Part shown: one piece after another, positions 44,572-53,011 of the stretch
Position numbering within the stretch: the first letter of the stretch is position 1
How the letters are laid out: each line of letters begins with the position of its first letter
NCBI RefSeq assembly: GCF_011752065.1
Contig: NZ_JAAIJY010000001.1
Coordinates: forward strand, 62,001-126,000
DNA length: 64,000 nt
Direction: 5' to 3'
DNA from: Actinomyces sp. ZJ308
GTDB taxonomy: Bacteria > Actinomycetota > Actinomycetes > Actinomycetales > Actinomycetaceae
Translations under genes and position numbers: made by a program
The notes under the pieces: generated by a model
What the model was told of the DNA's origin: nothing
The model's input: only the letters and a program-made list of their open reading frames with translations
The model's database searches: none

Positions 44572-45642
44572 ATGTGCGAGAACGTCGCCCTCGACGGCCT
44601 GGCCACGACCACAGGCCTGCCCGGTGCCCACTACCTGCCGGACAAGGGCACGGCCGAGACCCCCCTGCGCGTGGGCCTCATCGGCCTGGGCTCCATGGGG
44701 CGCCACCACGCCCGGGTCATCCGCGCCACCGAGGGCATGGAGCTCGTGGCCGTGGCCGACCCCGGCGGTGACCGCTTCGGCGTGGCCGGTGAGCTGCCGG
44801 TCCTGCCGGACGTCCACGCCCTCATCGACGCCGGGCTCGATGCCGCCATGGTGGCCGTGCCCACCGTCTACCACGAGGACGTCGCCCTGGCCCTGGCCGA
44901 GGCGGGCGTGCACACCATGGTGGAGAAGCCCATCGCTCACGACGCCGCCGCGGGTCGTCGCGTGGCCGCCGCCTTCGCCGAGCGCGGGCTCGTGGGCGCC
45001 GTCGGCTACGTGGAGCGCTGCAACCCCGCCCTGCGGGCGCTTCGCGAGCGCCTCGACGCCGGTGAGCTCGGCGAGGTCTACCAGGTCCTCACCCGCCGCC
45101 AGGGCCCCTTCCCGGCCCGCATCAGCGACGTCGGCGTCGTCAAGGACCTGGCCACCCACGACATCGACCTGACCTCCTGGGTGGCCGGCGCCCGCTACAC
45201 CTCCGTGGCCGCGCAGGTCACCCACCGCTCCGGCCGCCAGACCGAGGACATGATGGTGGCCACCGGCCTGCTGGAGGGCGGCATCGTCGTCAGCCACCAG
45301 GTGAACTGGCTCACCCCCTTCAAGGAGCGCATCACGATCGTCACCGGTGAGAAGGGCGCCTTCGTGGCCGACACCCTCACCGGCGACCTCACTTTCCACG
45401 CCAACGGCACCGTGGCCTCCACCTGGGACCAGGTCGCCGTCTTCCGGGGCGTCAGCGAGGGCGACGTCATCCGCTACGCGATCCCCAAGCGCGAGCCGCT
45501 GGCCCTGGAGCAGGAGAGCTTCCGTGACGCCGTGCGCGGCGTGGCCCAGCGCCACGTCACCATGGCCGAGGGCGTGGCCACGCTCGACGTCGTCGAGGCG
45601 GTCCTGACCTCGGCGAGCGAGAACCGGACGGTCGAGCTCTGA
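44572..45642 (+). CDS. Gfo/Idh/MocA family NAD-dependent sugar dehydrogenase (UDP-sugar 3-dehydrogenase candidate)
   Basis: Rossmann motif VGLIGLGSMGRHHARVI begins near residue 34. The catalytic EKPIAHD with Lys, GYVERCNPALRAL and DLATHDIDLTSWV with His/Asp follow. It probably oxidises C3 of a UDP-GlcNAc-type uronate to give the substrate of the preceding aminotransferase. The sequence is closer to the general 3-dehydrogenase group than to Pseudomonas WbpB itself. ATG at 44572 gives 356 residues; GTG at 44563 would add three and overlap the aminotransferase stop. Confidence 0.85.
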   Translation: MCENVALDGLATTTGLPGAHYLPDKGTAETPLRVGLIGLGSMGRHHARVIRATEGMELVAVADPGGDRFGVAGELPVLPDVHALIDAGLDAAMVAVPTVYHEDVALALAEAGVHTMVEKPIAHDAAAGRRVAAAFAERGLVGAVGYVERCNPALRALRERLDAGELGEVYQVLTRRQGPFPARISDVGVVKDLATHDIDLTSWVAGARYTSVAAQVTHRSGRQTEDMMVATGLLEGGIVVSHQVNWLTPFKERITIVTGEKGAFVADTLTGDLTFHANGTVASTWDQVAVFRGVSEGDVIRYAIPKREPLALEQESFRDAVRGVAQRHVTMAEGVATLDVVEAVLTSASENRTVEL

Positions 45643-45668
45643 ACCGCTCGGCCGCACCGGTCGGACCC

Positions 45669-47063
45669 GTGGCGGGGGCGCTCGCCCGGGTCCGCTCGGT
45701 CATGGACTCCTCACCGTTCCTGCGCCATGTCCTGACACTGGTGACGGGCACGGCGGTGGCCCAGGGCGTCACCTTCCTCATGAAGATCGTCCTGGCCCGG
45801 GTCTACACCCCCCACGACATGGGGCTGCTGGGCACCTACATCTCGGTGGCCTCGATCCTGGTGGCGGTCGCCGCGCTGCGCTACGACATGGCGATCATGC
45901 TGCCCAAGCGGGAGTCCGAGGCGCTGAGCGTGGCCCGTCTGGGCATGGTGTGCCTGACGGTGGTCTCGCTGCTGGCCACGGTCCTGTCCTTCCCGCTCAA
46001 CGGTGTCATCACCCGGCAGTGGGGGCACGAGGTGGCCCTGTGGATGCCGATGGTGGGGCTGACCACCTTCCTCATGTCCGGCGTGGAGCTGTTCAAGTAC
46101 TGGTTCAACCGTAACAGCGACTACCGCACGATCGCGGTCAACCAGGCCGAGCAGCAGATCGGCCTGACCGGCGGCCAGTTCATCCTGGGGGTCGCGGGCC
46201 TGGGCGGAATGCCCGGGCTGGTGCTCGGGCACACGGCGGGCCAGCTCTTCGCCTTCGCCAACCTGGGACGCCAGGCCAAGGCCCTGTGGCGCCGGCTTCC
46301 CGAGGGCGCGCCCTCCCTGCGCTGGGTGGCCCGCCGCTACCGGCGCATGCCCCTGCTCAACGGTCCCAACGCCCTGGGGGACGCGCTGCGGACCAACGGC
46401 ATCGCCCTGCTCATCTCGGGCTACTCGGTCTCCTCCCTGGGGCAGTTCCAGATGGCGTGGGGGGTTCTCGACGCCCCGCTCATCCTCATCAACGGCGCCG
46501 TGGCCAGGGTCTTCTTCCAGAAGCTCTCCACGATCGAGCCCGGGCAGATGCGTCCACTGGTCCGGGTCACCATCAGGCGGGCGGTGCTCATCGGGATCGT
46601 TCCCTTCGCGCTCATCTACGTGCTCTCGCCGTGGATCTTCCCGCTGCTGTTCGGCTCGCAGTGGGCCGAGTCCGGGAGCTTCGCCCGCGCGCTGACCCCC
46701 TGGCTGTTCATGATGCTCATCACCTCGCCGATCTCGAATCTCTTCATCGTCACCGAGCACCAGGACTGGATGCTGGGGTTCAACGTCTTCTACACCGCGC
46801 TTCCCCTGGCCTGGCTGTACTGGTCCCCGCTGGACCTGCTGGCCACCTGCTACGTCCTGGGCGCCATGATGGCCGGACTGCTGGTGGCCAACACCGCTCT
46901 GGCCGACCACGCCGCCAAGCAGTTCGACGCCGGCAAGCGCGTGGGCAGCTTCCAGGAGGCGAAGAACCGGGAGAACCGGGAGGGACGCACGAGCCAGGAG
47001 GACGGGCAGGAGGGGGCTGCGTCGTCGGCCGTCTCCGGAGGAGTGGAAGACGACGCGGGCTGA
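45669..47063 (+). CDS. polysaccharide flippase (Wzx/MOP family)
   Basis: Polytopic membrane protein with about twelve hydrophobic helices, predicted to flip lipid-linked oligosaccharides across the cytoplasmic membrane. Typical N-terminus FLRHVLTLVTGTAVAQGVTFLMKIVLARVYTPHDMGLLGTY. The hydrophilic end is Glu/Gly-rich. Start GTG at 45669 is used; ATG at 45702 is an alternative that begins nearer the conserved part. 464 residues. Lies 26 bases after the dehydrogenase gene in the same operon. Confidence 0.88.
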   Translation: MAGALARVRSVMDSSPFLRHVLTLVTGTAVAQGVTFLMKIVLARVYTPHDMGLLGTYISVASILVAVAALRYDMAIMLPKRESEALSVARLGMVCLTVVSLLATVLSFPLNGVITRQWGHEVALWMPMVGLTTFLMSGVELFKYWFNRNSDYRTIAVNQAEQQIGLTGGQFILGVAGLGGMPGLVLGHTAGQLFAFANLGRQAKALWRRLPEGAPSLRWVARRYRRMPLLNGPNALGDALRTNGIALLISGYSVSSLGQFQMAWGVLDAPLILINGAVARVFFQKLSTIEPGQMRPLVRVTIRRAVLIGIVPFALIYVLSPWIFPLLFGSQWAESGSFARALTPWLFMMLITSPISNLFIVTEHQDWMLGFNVFYTALPLAWLYWSPLDLLATCYVLGAMMAGLLVANTALADHAAKQFDAGKRVGSFQEAKNRENREGRTSQEDGQEGAASSAVSGGVEDDAG

Positions 47064-47142
47064 GGACACCTCGGGCACACTGGTTGCGGGTCGTAGCGCC
47101 CACTTGCGACCGGACCCGCCGAACCGGAAGGAAGAGCGAGAG

Positions 47143-48471
47143 ATGACGTCCACCACGCCCCGCAGGTCCGAGACGGAGCCGACTGGTGCGCCTGCCGGTC
47201 GGGGTGGCCGGCAGGGGCCACGCAGCCTGCTCCTGCTCACCGACTTCTACCCCTACGAGGTGGGGGAGGAGTTCCTCGAGCAGGAGATCGAGACGCTGTG
47301 CGCCGCCTACGACGAGGTCGTCGTCGTCCCGGTGCGCCTGAGCGAGGGGGCTCGCCGGACCCGTGAGCTGCCGGCCAACGCCCGCTGCGCCCTGCTCCCG
47401 CCCTCCCGCCTGCCGGACTGGCGCTTCCACGCGGTCCTGCGCGCCCCGCAGATCCTGCTGGGCCGCGAGCGGATGGTGGAGACGCCGCCGTGGAGGAGCT
47501 TCGGGCGCTTCGGGATGGATGTGCGCTTCGCGGCGATCGCCCTGAGCGCCTACAGCCGGATGCGTCGGCTCCTGCCGGGCCTCGGTCTGGAGCGGTCCGG
47601 ACACCTGACCATCTACTCCTACTGGTTCTTCACCGGGGCTGCGCTGGGCGGGATGCTGCGGCGCCGCGAGCTGGCGGGACGTCGGGTCAAGGTCGTCTCC
47701 CGGGCGCACGCCTACGACGTCGACGAGGACGACGCGCCGCGCGGATACGTTCCCTCGCGCCGCTTCGTCATGCGGGCGGTGGACAAGGTCTACCCGATCT
47801 CACGGTACGCGGCCGGCTTCCTGCGCCGCCGCTTCCCGAGTGCGGGCAACATCGAGGTGCGCCGCCTGGGCGTGCCGGCAGCCCCGCGCCACGAGCGGCG
47901 CCGGACCGATCCCTTCCAGCTCGTCTCCTGCTCCCACATGGCCCCCTACAAGCGGGTCCACCTCATCGTGGAGGCCGTCGCCGAGCTGGAGCGGCGCGGC
48001 CGGAGGGTCACCTGGACCCACGTCGGCGAGTTCGACGCCGAGCGCCTGGCCGCCATGCGGGCGCGGGCCGAGGAGCAGATCGCCTCCACCCCGGTCACCT
48101 TCACCGGGCACCTGACCAATGCCGAGGTCCGTGAGCTCTACGCCACCACGGACTTCTCCTGCTTCCTCAACTGCTCCGACGGCGAGGGCGTGCCGGTGGC
48201 CGTCATGGAGGCCCAGGCCGCAGGGCTGCCGGTGGTGGCCACGGCCGCCGGGGGTACCGGGGAGATCGTCCACGACCGTGAGAACGGTCGGCTCATTCCG
48301 GTGGAGACGACCGCCGAGCAGATCGCCGACGCCATCGAGTCCGTCATGGACCTCAGCGATGAGGAGTATGCGGCCATGAGCCAGGACGCGCACTCCACCT
48401 GGGCCCAGATGTCCGACGCCCAGCGCCAGTACCGCGAGTTCGTCGACGGCCTCATCGCCCTTGAGGACTGA
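47143..48471 (+). CDS. family 4 (group 1) glycosyltransferase
   Basis: Retaining GT-B glycosyltransferase acting in the cytosol. N-terminal domain starts at LLLLTDFYPYEVGEEFLEQEI. The C-terminal nucleotide-binding domain has SCSHMAPYKRVHLIVEAVAEL, VTFTGHLTNAEVRELYAT and the EGVPVAVMEAQAAGLPVVATAAGGTGEIV motif with the Glu/Gly pattern of the family. ATG at 47143 chosen because GGAAGAGCGAGAG precedes it. 442 residues. Sugar unknown. Confidence 0.9.
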   Translation: MTSTTPRRSETEPTGAPAGRGGRQGPRSLLLLTDFYPYEVGEEFLEQEIETLCAAYDEVVVVPVRLSEGARRTRELPANARCALLPPSRLPDWRFHAVLRAPQILLGRERMVETPPWRSFGRFGMDVRFAAIALSAYSRMRRLLPGLGLERSGHLTIYSYWFFTGAALGGMLRRRELAGRRVKVVSRAHAYDVDEDDAPRGYVPSRRFVMRAVDKVYPISRYAAGFLRRRFPSAGNIEVRRLGVPAAPRHERRRTDPFQLVSCSHMAPYKRVHLIVEAVAELERRGRRVTWTHVGEFDAERLAAMRARAEEQIASTPVTFTGHLTNAEVRELYATTDFSCFLNCSDGEGVPVAVMEAQAAGLPVVATAAGGTGEIVHDRENGRLIPVETTAEQIADAIESVMDLSDEEYAAMSQDAHSTWAQMSDAQRQYREFVDGLIALED

Positions 48472-48571
48472 ATTCAGGGCGATTTCAATAGTTGAATCAG
48501 CAGGTGATGCCTGTTGATTCGGCGGTGTCGTTCTGCTGGTTGAATCCTGGTAGTCCGGCATGTCCGGAAGA

Positions 48572-48577
48572 TATACT
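48572..48577 (+). promoter_or_regulatory. -10 element TATACT for the AT-rich membrane-protein gene
   Basis: TATACT, closest match to the consensus in this window, six bases before the ATG at 48584. Confidence 0.6.
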
Positions 48578-48583
48578 GTCGTC

Positions 48584-50080
48584 ATGGGAAGACGTAGGAG
48601 TAAGAAGTCTCGGGCGAAGAATAGTGTTGCTCGCTCTCGTCACTACCAGGCTGCCAATAAAAGTGCTAAGAATAAGGAAAAGGCTGAGGTTTCGGCTGAC
48701 AGTGCGACCGGTCGAAGTCGTGAAAGGATGCGTCCGTCAGGGCCTGGGTTTATCAGGACTGCTGTGGGTGTGTCGTTTTGCAGTGCCTTATGTCTTTTTG
48801 TGGTGGGGGTGGTTCTGGTTTTATGGTTGCATGTTTCACCTTTTGATGTCATCGACGAGGCTGGAAAGGGGGATGGTAGAGACACGCATAATCAGGGGTT
48901 CGCTGGTTTTCTTTCGATTTTGGCTGGAATCGCAACGATTGCGCTTGCCTTGAGGGGTATGAGTTGGCAGGTTGATGATTTTCCTGCAGATCCTCGCTTT
49001 CATCGAGCATGGCTGCAGGATGTGCTTGATAAATCCGTTCGAGAAAACGGCGCATATGTCCTGACTATAATTTTGGCGGGTCTGTACGGCGCTGTTGTTT
49101 GTGTCTATGCGATGCTGTCGAAGCATGAGGGCTGGCCAGGGAATAGTAGAGTGCTGCTGATTTTTCTTGGTATGATGTATATTATCGTTTCTGTGTTACC
49201 GGTATTTGTTCGGCGAACTGATTCTGGGGGTTTTCGTGGGTATGCGGTACTTTTGGATGATGTCGCCGCCTTGGCGGAATGGAGGTATGTCAATGGGAGT
49301 GATGGCGCTCTTGACGACTTGGGTGTTAAAGTTTATGAAATTCGATACTACTTGAAACGTATTAAAGGTCTCATGAGAGGGTCGCCTTTAATTCATGTCG
49401 TGAGCGCTTTACCGGGGATGTTGGCTGCGGCGACTTTTTTCTTGAGAGGGTTTTACTGGCAAGGTCTCATCGTTTTAATTTCTTGTGCGTTCTGCATTAT
49501 ATTTTCGTGCTGGCTGTTGCTTCGGGCCGTTGAGTCGAAGGCGGCCGTGATAGCAGACGGCAGAGTGAGTGGAAGTGTGTTTCTTGAGTCTGTAATGCAT
49601 GTGTTCATGCTTCTGGCGCTGTGGATAATATATTATATGCATTCGCCCCACATTTTGCTGTCCTTCCTCTCGTGGAGGCGGTGGTGGATTGTCGTAGTTG
49701 CTTTATTGTTGGTGATTGTATTTATGGTCGTAAGTGCTGTAAGGATGCTGTGTGTGGTTTTCGTGGACTCAAGGCCGCCTGCTTTGGGTGGATCGAAAAT
49801 TGGTTCATCTCTCGAGGGGTTGTTGATCTGTGATGGAGTGCGGCAGGAAGTGGTAAATCAGATTGATGTGGATCTCTTTGATAAAAGACGGCGCCTGAAT
49901 AATTTTGGAGTAACTTCAGGGTTGGATGTCCAGAAATATGAGGCTATTTTAAACCTTGTTATTCCACGGGAATCTCTGATCCAGCGTAATGTCCTGAATG
50001 AGTCGAGCGAAAAGAGGGTGGAATCGATTTATTTGAGGAAGTATCTTCGCGATTCTGTGGGATTGAATTTGCCTCGGTAG
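48584..50080 (+). CDS. AT-rich gene for an unrecognised multi-pass membrane protein
   Basis: I do not recognise this protein. The 498-residue product begins with a very basic Lys/Arg/Ser region (residues 1-50). Eight hydrophobic segments follow at about 57-84, 105-128, 157-178, 189-209, 269-287, 292-313, 332-352 and 367-388, then a soluble C-terminal part of about 100 residues. A charged loop (about 210-268) sits in the middle. Codons are rich in A and T (many ATT, TTT, AAA) in sharp contrast to the flanking genes, indicating recent transfer. Starts at ATG 48584; an upstream GTG-type start at 48560 is possible. Confidence 0.75.
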   Translation: MGRRRSKKSRAKNSVARSRHYQAANKSAKNKEKAEVSADSATGRSRERMRPSGPGFIRTAVGVSFCSALCLFVVGVVLVLWLHVSPFDVIDEAGKGDGRDTHNQGFAGFLSILAGIATIALALRGMSWQVDDFPADPRFHRAWLQDVLDKSVRENGAYVLTIILAGLYGAVVCVYAMLSKHEGWPGNSRVLLIFLGMMYIIVSVLPVFVRRTDSGGFRGYAVLLDDVAALAEWRYVNGSDGALDDLGVKVYEIRYYLKRIKGLMRGSPLIHVVSALPGMLAAATFFLRGFYWQGLIVLISCAFCIIFSCWLLLRAVESKAAVIADGRVSGSVFLESVMHVFMLLALWIIYYMHSPHILLSFLSWRRWWIVVVALLLVIVFMVVSAVRMLCVVFVDSRPPALGGSKIGSSLEGLLICDGVRQEVVNQIDVDLFDKRRRLNNFGVTSGLDVQKYEAILNLVIPRESLIQRNVLNESSEKRVESIYLRKYLRDSVGLNLPR

Positions 50081-50434
50081 CCGGAGTCTCGACTTGGTAG
50101 TGAGGGCGTCATGGTGTCGGGAAGTAGTCGTCAACGATGAAAGTGCGTCCTCGCGACCAATTGCGGTCCTCAATGTACATGGAGGTGTGAGCTTGACCGA
50201 GCGGCTCGGTGTCCATACGGCGGACATGACTGAGTGCGCTGTCGATGTGACCGGTTGGAAACCTCGTGATTCTGCGGTTCTCACTCGGGCTGTAACGCGA
50301 CCACAGCGTCCGGTGTCCACTGTGTGGACGCCGGACGCTGCCGGCGTGCTATATGCATGAGGGGCACCACGACAAGCCCCGTGAATAAGCCTCTGGGGTC
50401 AGGGTGTGCCTGCTGGCGGACTTGGAGCCCGGCC
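50081..50434. other. 354-bp intergenic region after the AT-rich gene
   Basis: No gene found. The base composition returns to high GC around 50280-50300. The main feature is a 35-base hairpin (50306-50340). Rightmost part (50350-50434) is featureless trailer of the minus-strand epimerase gene. Confidence 0.6.
50306..50340. terminator. hairpin between convergent genes
   Basis: Arms 50306-50321 (agcgtccggtgtccac) and 50325-50340 pair in 16 positions with one G-T, around TGT. It ends transcription for the AT-rich gene, or for the epimerase read from the other side. Confidence 0.8.
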
Positions 50435-51517
50435 TCAGGCGGGCAGGTGGGCGGTGAGTTCCTGGACGACGCGGTCGGCGGCGTGACCGTCGCCGTAGGG
50501 GTGGGCGTCGGCCTCCCGGGGCTCGGCCGGGCGCGGCCTTGAGGCGGCCTCCACCAGCTCGTCCCCGGGCTCGACCAGCCGGTTCCAGCCCAGCTCCACG
50601 GTCTCCACCCACTCGGTCTGGGGGCGCACCGTGGTGCACGGGACCCGCAGGAGGAAGGCCTCCTTCTGCAGCCCGCCGGAGTCGGTGATAACGCCGCGGG
50701 CATGAAGCGCCGAGGCGATGAGGTCGGGGTAGGCCAGCGGCGGGTGAACCAGGAGAGACCCCCGGTTCTCCAGGGCCAGACCGTGCTCGGCGCACTTGGC
50801 CACCAGGCGCGGGTGGGCCAGGATGACGACGGGATGGTCCACCCGGGCCAGGGAGTCCAGGACGGCTCCCAGGCGCTCGGCGTCGTCGGTGTTCTCGGCG
50901 CGGTGAATAGTGGCCAGGGAGTACGCGCCCTCGGCCAGGGAGAGCTCCTCCATGACCGGGCTGGGAGAGCCCGAGACCCGATCGCGCACCTGGAGCAGCA
51001 CATCGGTCATGACGTCGCCGACGACGACGGTGCTGCCCGCCAGCCCCTCGTCGGCCAGGTGCTTGGCCCCCACCGCGGTGGGCGTCAGGAGCAGGTCGGC
51101 AGCGTGGTCGGTCAGGACTCGGTTGATCTCCTCGGGCATGGCCCGGTTGAAGGAGCGCAGCCCCGCCTCCAGGTGGGCCACCGGGATATGCAGCTTGACG
51201 GCCGCCAGAGCCGCGGCCAGCGTCGAGTTCGTGTCCCCGTAGACCAGGACCCAGTCCGCAGACAGGGACGGCAGGGTCTCGTCGAGCGCGGCGAGCATCG
51301 CCCCGGTCTGGGTCCCGTGTCCGCCCGAGCCCACCCCCAGGTGCACGTCGGGCGCCGGAATGCCCAGGTCGGTGAAGAAGACGTCGGAGAGCATCGGGTC
51401 GTAGTGCTGCCCGGTGTGGACGATGACGTGCTCCACCCCGGCCGCGGCCATGGCGTGGGCCACCGGGGCGAGCTTGACGAACTGGGGCCGGGCCCCGACG
51501 ACGGAGACAACGCGCAT
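50435..51517 (-). CDS. UDP-N-acetylglucosamine 2-epimerase family (WecB/WbpI-like)
   Basis: Non-hydrolysing C2 epimerase of a UDP-acetamido sugar. N-terminus VVSVVGARPQFVKLAPVAHAM, VHTGQHYDPMLSD, VYGDTNSTLA, HLEAGLRSFNRAMPEEINR and TDSGGLQKEAF are the classic motifs. Length 360. It could make UDP-ManNAc (WecB role) or UDP-ManNAc3NAcA from the gluco form (WbpI role); the nearby acetyltransferase-aminotransferase-dehydrogenase set favours the latter. ATG at 51517 has TAGGAT six bases upstream. Confidence 0.92.
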   Translation of the reverse strand: MRVVSVVGARPQFVKLAPVAHAMAAAGVEHVIVHTGQHYDPMLSDVFFTDLGIPAPDVHLGVGSGGHGTQTGAMLAALDETLPSLSADWVLVYGDTNSTLAAALAAVKLHIPVAHLEAGLRSFNRAMPEEINRVLTDHAADLLLTPTAVGAKHLADEGLAGSTVVVGDVMTDVLLQVRDRVSGSPSPVMEELSLAEGAYSLATIHRAENTDDAERLGAVLDSLARVDHPVVILAHPRLVAKCAEHGLALENRGSLLVHPPLAYPDLIASALHARGVITDSGGLQKEAFLLRVPCTTVRPQTEWVETVELGWNRLVEPGDELVEAASRPRPAEPREADAHPYGDGHAADRVVQELTAHLPA

Positions 51518-51523
51518 GGGCCG

Positions 51524-51529
51524 ATCCTA
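51524..51529 (-). promoter_or_regulatory. -10 element TAGGAT for leaderless epimerase gene
   Basis: Minus-strand hexamer six bases before the ATG at 51517. Confidence 0.6.
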
Positions 51530-51808
51530 CGGGCCGCAGCGGCCGTCCACCCAAGTTCGGATCGGCGGCGGGGGCGCTGGTGTGCCGTATGGGCTGCGCA
51601 ACCAGTGCTCACGTCCGGCCACCTGAGGTGGCGCCGATCAGGCCCGGCGCGACACGACCGGTCGCAGGCGCCGTTGGTGGCCAGGGTGTCCACCCCAGGT
51701 GGATCCGTGCCACCTGACCTCACGGGATTCCAGCGACCATCACGTAGCTCGAACGCGTGCACCGAGCCAGGCCCGCACACGGCCACGCTCCTGCCGAGCG
51801 ATAGGCCC

Positions 51809-51814
51809 TAGCAT
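51809..51814 (+). promoter_or_regulatory. -10 element TAGCAT for the family 4 glycosyltransferase gene
   Basis: Hexamer seven bases before the ATG at 51822. It overlaps the alternative ATG at 51813. Confidence 0.55.
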
Positions 51815-51821
51815 GGGAGGC

Positions 51822-52958
51822 ATGCGCGTCATCGTCGTCACCACCTGGCTCCCCACCGACCGGGCCCCCAGCTCGGGCTCCTTCGTCCTGCGCGACAGCG
51901 CGGCGATCCGCGACGCCGGGCAGGACGTGCGCATCATCCACCTGGTCCCACCCCACCAGGACGACGGTGCCCGTCACCGCACCCTGGAGGGCATGCGCGT
52001 CCTGTCCATCCCCATGAAGCCCTCCAGCCCCCTGTCCGTCGCCCGGGCCGCCGGCCGGCTGCGTCCGGCACTCGAGGGCGCCGACGTCCTGCACTCCATG
52101 GCGATGAGCTCCCTTCTCCCGCTCACCGCCCTGGACCACGCCCGGGCCCTCACCCTTCCCTGGGTGCACACCGAGCACTGGTCCGGCCTGACCAACCCCG
52201 ACACGCTCGGCCCCGCCCTGCGCGCCGCGATCCCCGTCGTCGGACACGGTCTGGCCCGCCCCGACCTGGTGACCGCCGTCTGCGAGTACCTGGCCGCCCC
52301 GATCCGTGCCCTGCGGCGCGGCCTGCCCACCGCGGTCGTCCCCTGCATCGTCGAGCCCCAGGACGCGGTGGCCGAGCTGCCCGACGGCGAGAGTCCCGAC
52401 GGCATCAGCATGGTCACTGTGGGCGGGCTCGTGGAGCGCAAGGACCCCATGGCCTGCCTCGACATCCTCGCCGAGCTGACGGCGCGAGGCCGCCCGGCCA
52501 CGATGACCTTCGTGGGGGAGGGGCCGCTGCGGGCCGACATCGAGAAGCGCCTGGCCGCCGACCCCTCCCTGGCCGAACGCACCCGTCTGACCGGCAACCT
52601 CGACTCGGCGGGCGTGCGCGCCGAGCTCGCCCGCGCCGACGTCTTCATCGGTCCCACCCGTGGGGACAACTTCTTCGTCTCAGCGGCCGAGGCCATCACG
52701 AGCGGGCGGCCCGTCGTCGTCTCCGACGCCGGAGGCCAGACCGAGTACGTCACGGGCGCCAACGGCACGGTCCTGCCCCTGGGGGCCGGCAGCGGGCAGT
52801 GGGCCGACGCCGTCGTCGAGACCGTCGAGCGCCTCGCCCCCCGCGGCGCGGCGTCCATCGCCGCCACCATCGGGGACAGGTTCTCCTCGGCCCAGGTGGG
52901 CGGTGCCTACCGCCGACTCCACGAGGAGGTCGCCAGCGGTCTGACCGCCCGCCTCTGA
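51822..52958 (+). CDS. family 4 glycosyltransferase
   Basis: Cytosolic GT-B enzyme of 378 residues. N-terminal domain MRVIVVTTWLPTDRAPSSGSF and LPWVHTEHWSGLTNPD. The donor-binding domain has VTVGGLVERKDPMACLDIL, TFVGEGPLRADIEKRL and NFFVSAAEAITSGRPVVVSD, with the conserved Glu in the last motif. Convergent with the asparagine-synthase-like gene; a perfect palindrome lies between them. Sugar and acceptor unknown. Confidence 0.9.
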   Translation: MRVIVVTTWLPTDRAPSSGSFVLRDSAAIRDAGQDVRIIHLVPPHQDDGARHRTLEGMRVLSIPMKPSSPLSVARAAGRLRPALEGADVLHSMAMSSLLPLTALDHARALTLPWVHTEHWSGLTNPDTLGPALRAAIPVVGHGLARPDLVTAVCEYLAAPIRALRRGLPTAVVPCIVEPQDAVAELPDGESPDGISMVTVGGLVERKDPMACLDILAELTARGRPATMTFVGEGPLRADIEKRLAADPSLAERTRLTGNLDSAGVRAELARADVFIGPTRGDNFFVSAAEAITSGRPVVVSDAGGQTEYVTGANGTVLPLGAGSGQWADAVVETVERLAPRGAASIAATIGDRFSSAQVGGAYRRLHEEVASGLTARL

Positions 52959-52972
52959 GACCGGTCCGGAAC

Positions 52973-53002
52973 GGCTCCCGGACTGGATCCAGTCCGGGAG
53001 CC
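52973..53002. terminator. 30-bp perfect palindrome between convergent genes
   Basis: Arms ggctcccggactgg and ccagtccgggagcc around AT form a 14-pair stem, 15 bases after the glycosyltransferase stop and ten before the opposite gene's stop. Confidence 0.85.
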
Positions 53003-53011
53003 GGCCGGTCT

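Larger units (their letters stand above)
51518..51821. other. 304-bp divergent control region between epimerase and glycosyltransferase genes
   Basis: No gene. It contains the two -10 boxes (51524-51529 minus, 51809-51814 plus) and two copies of CCACC-N3-GGTGG, at 51619-51631 and 51690-51702, whose centres are 71 bases apart. A further gccacctgacc half site follows near 51709. The copies look like operator sites of a dimeric regulator; the regulator is unknown. Confidence 0.5.

Noticed and set aside
48492-48953. Alternative-frame open frame overlapping the start of the AT-rich gene
   Set aside because: Hydrophobic by virtue of frame shift of the real membrane segments; no start signal and ends early.
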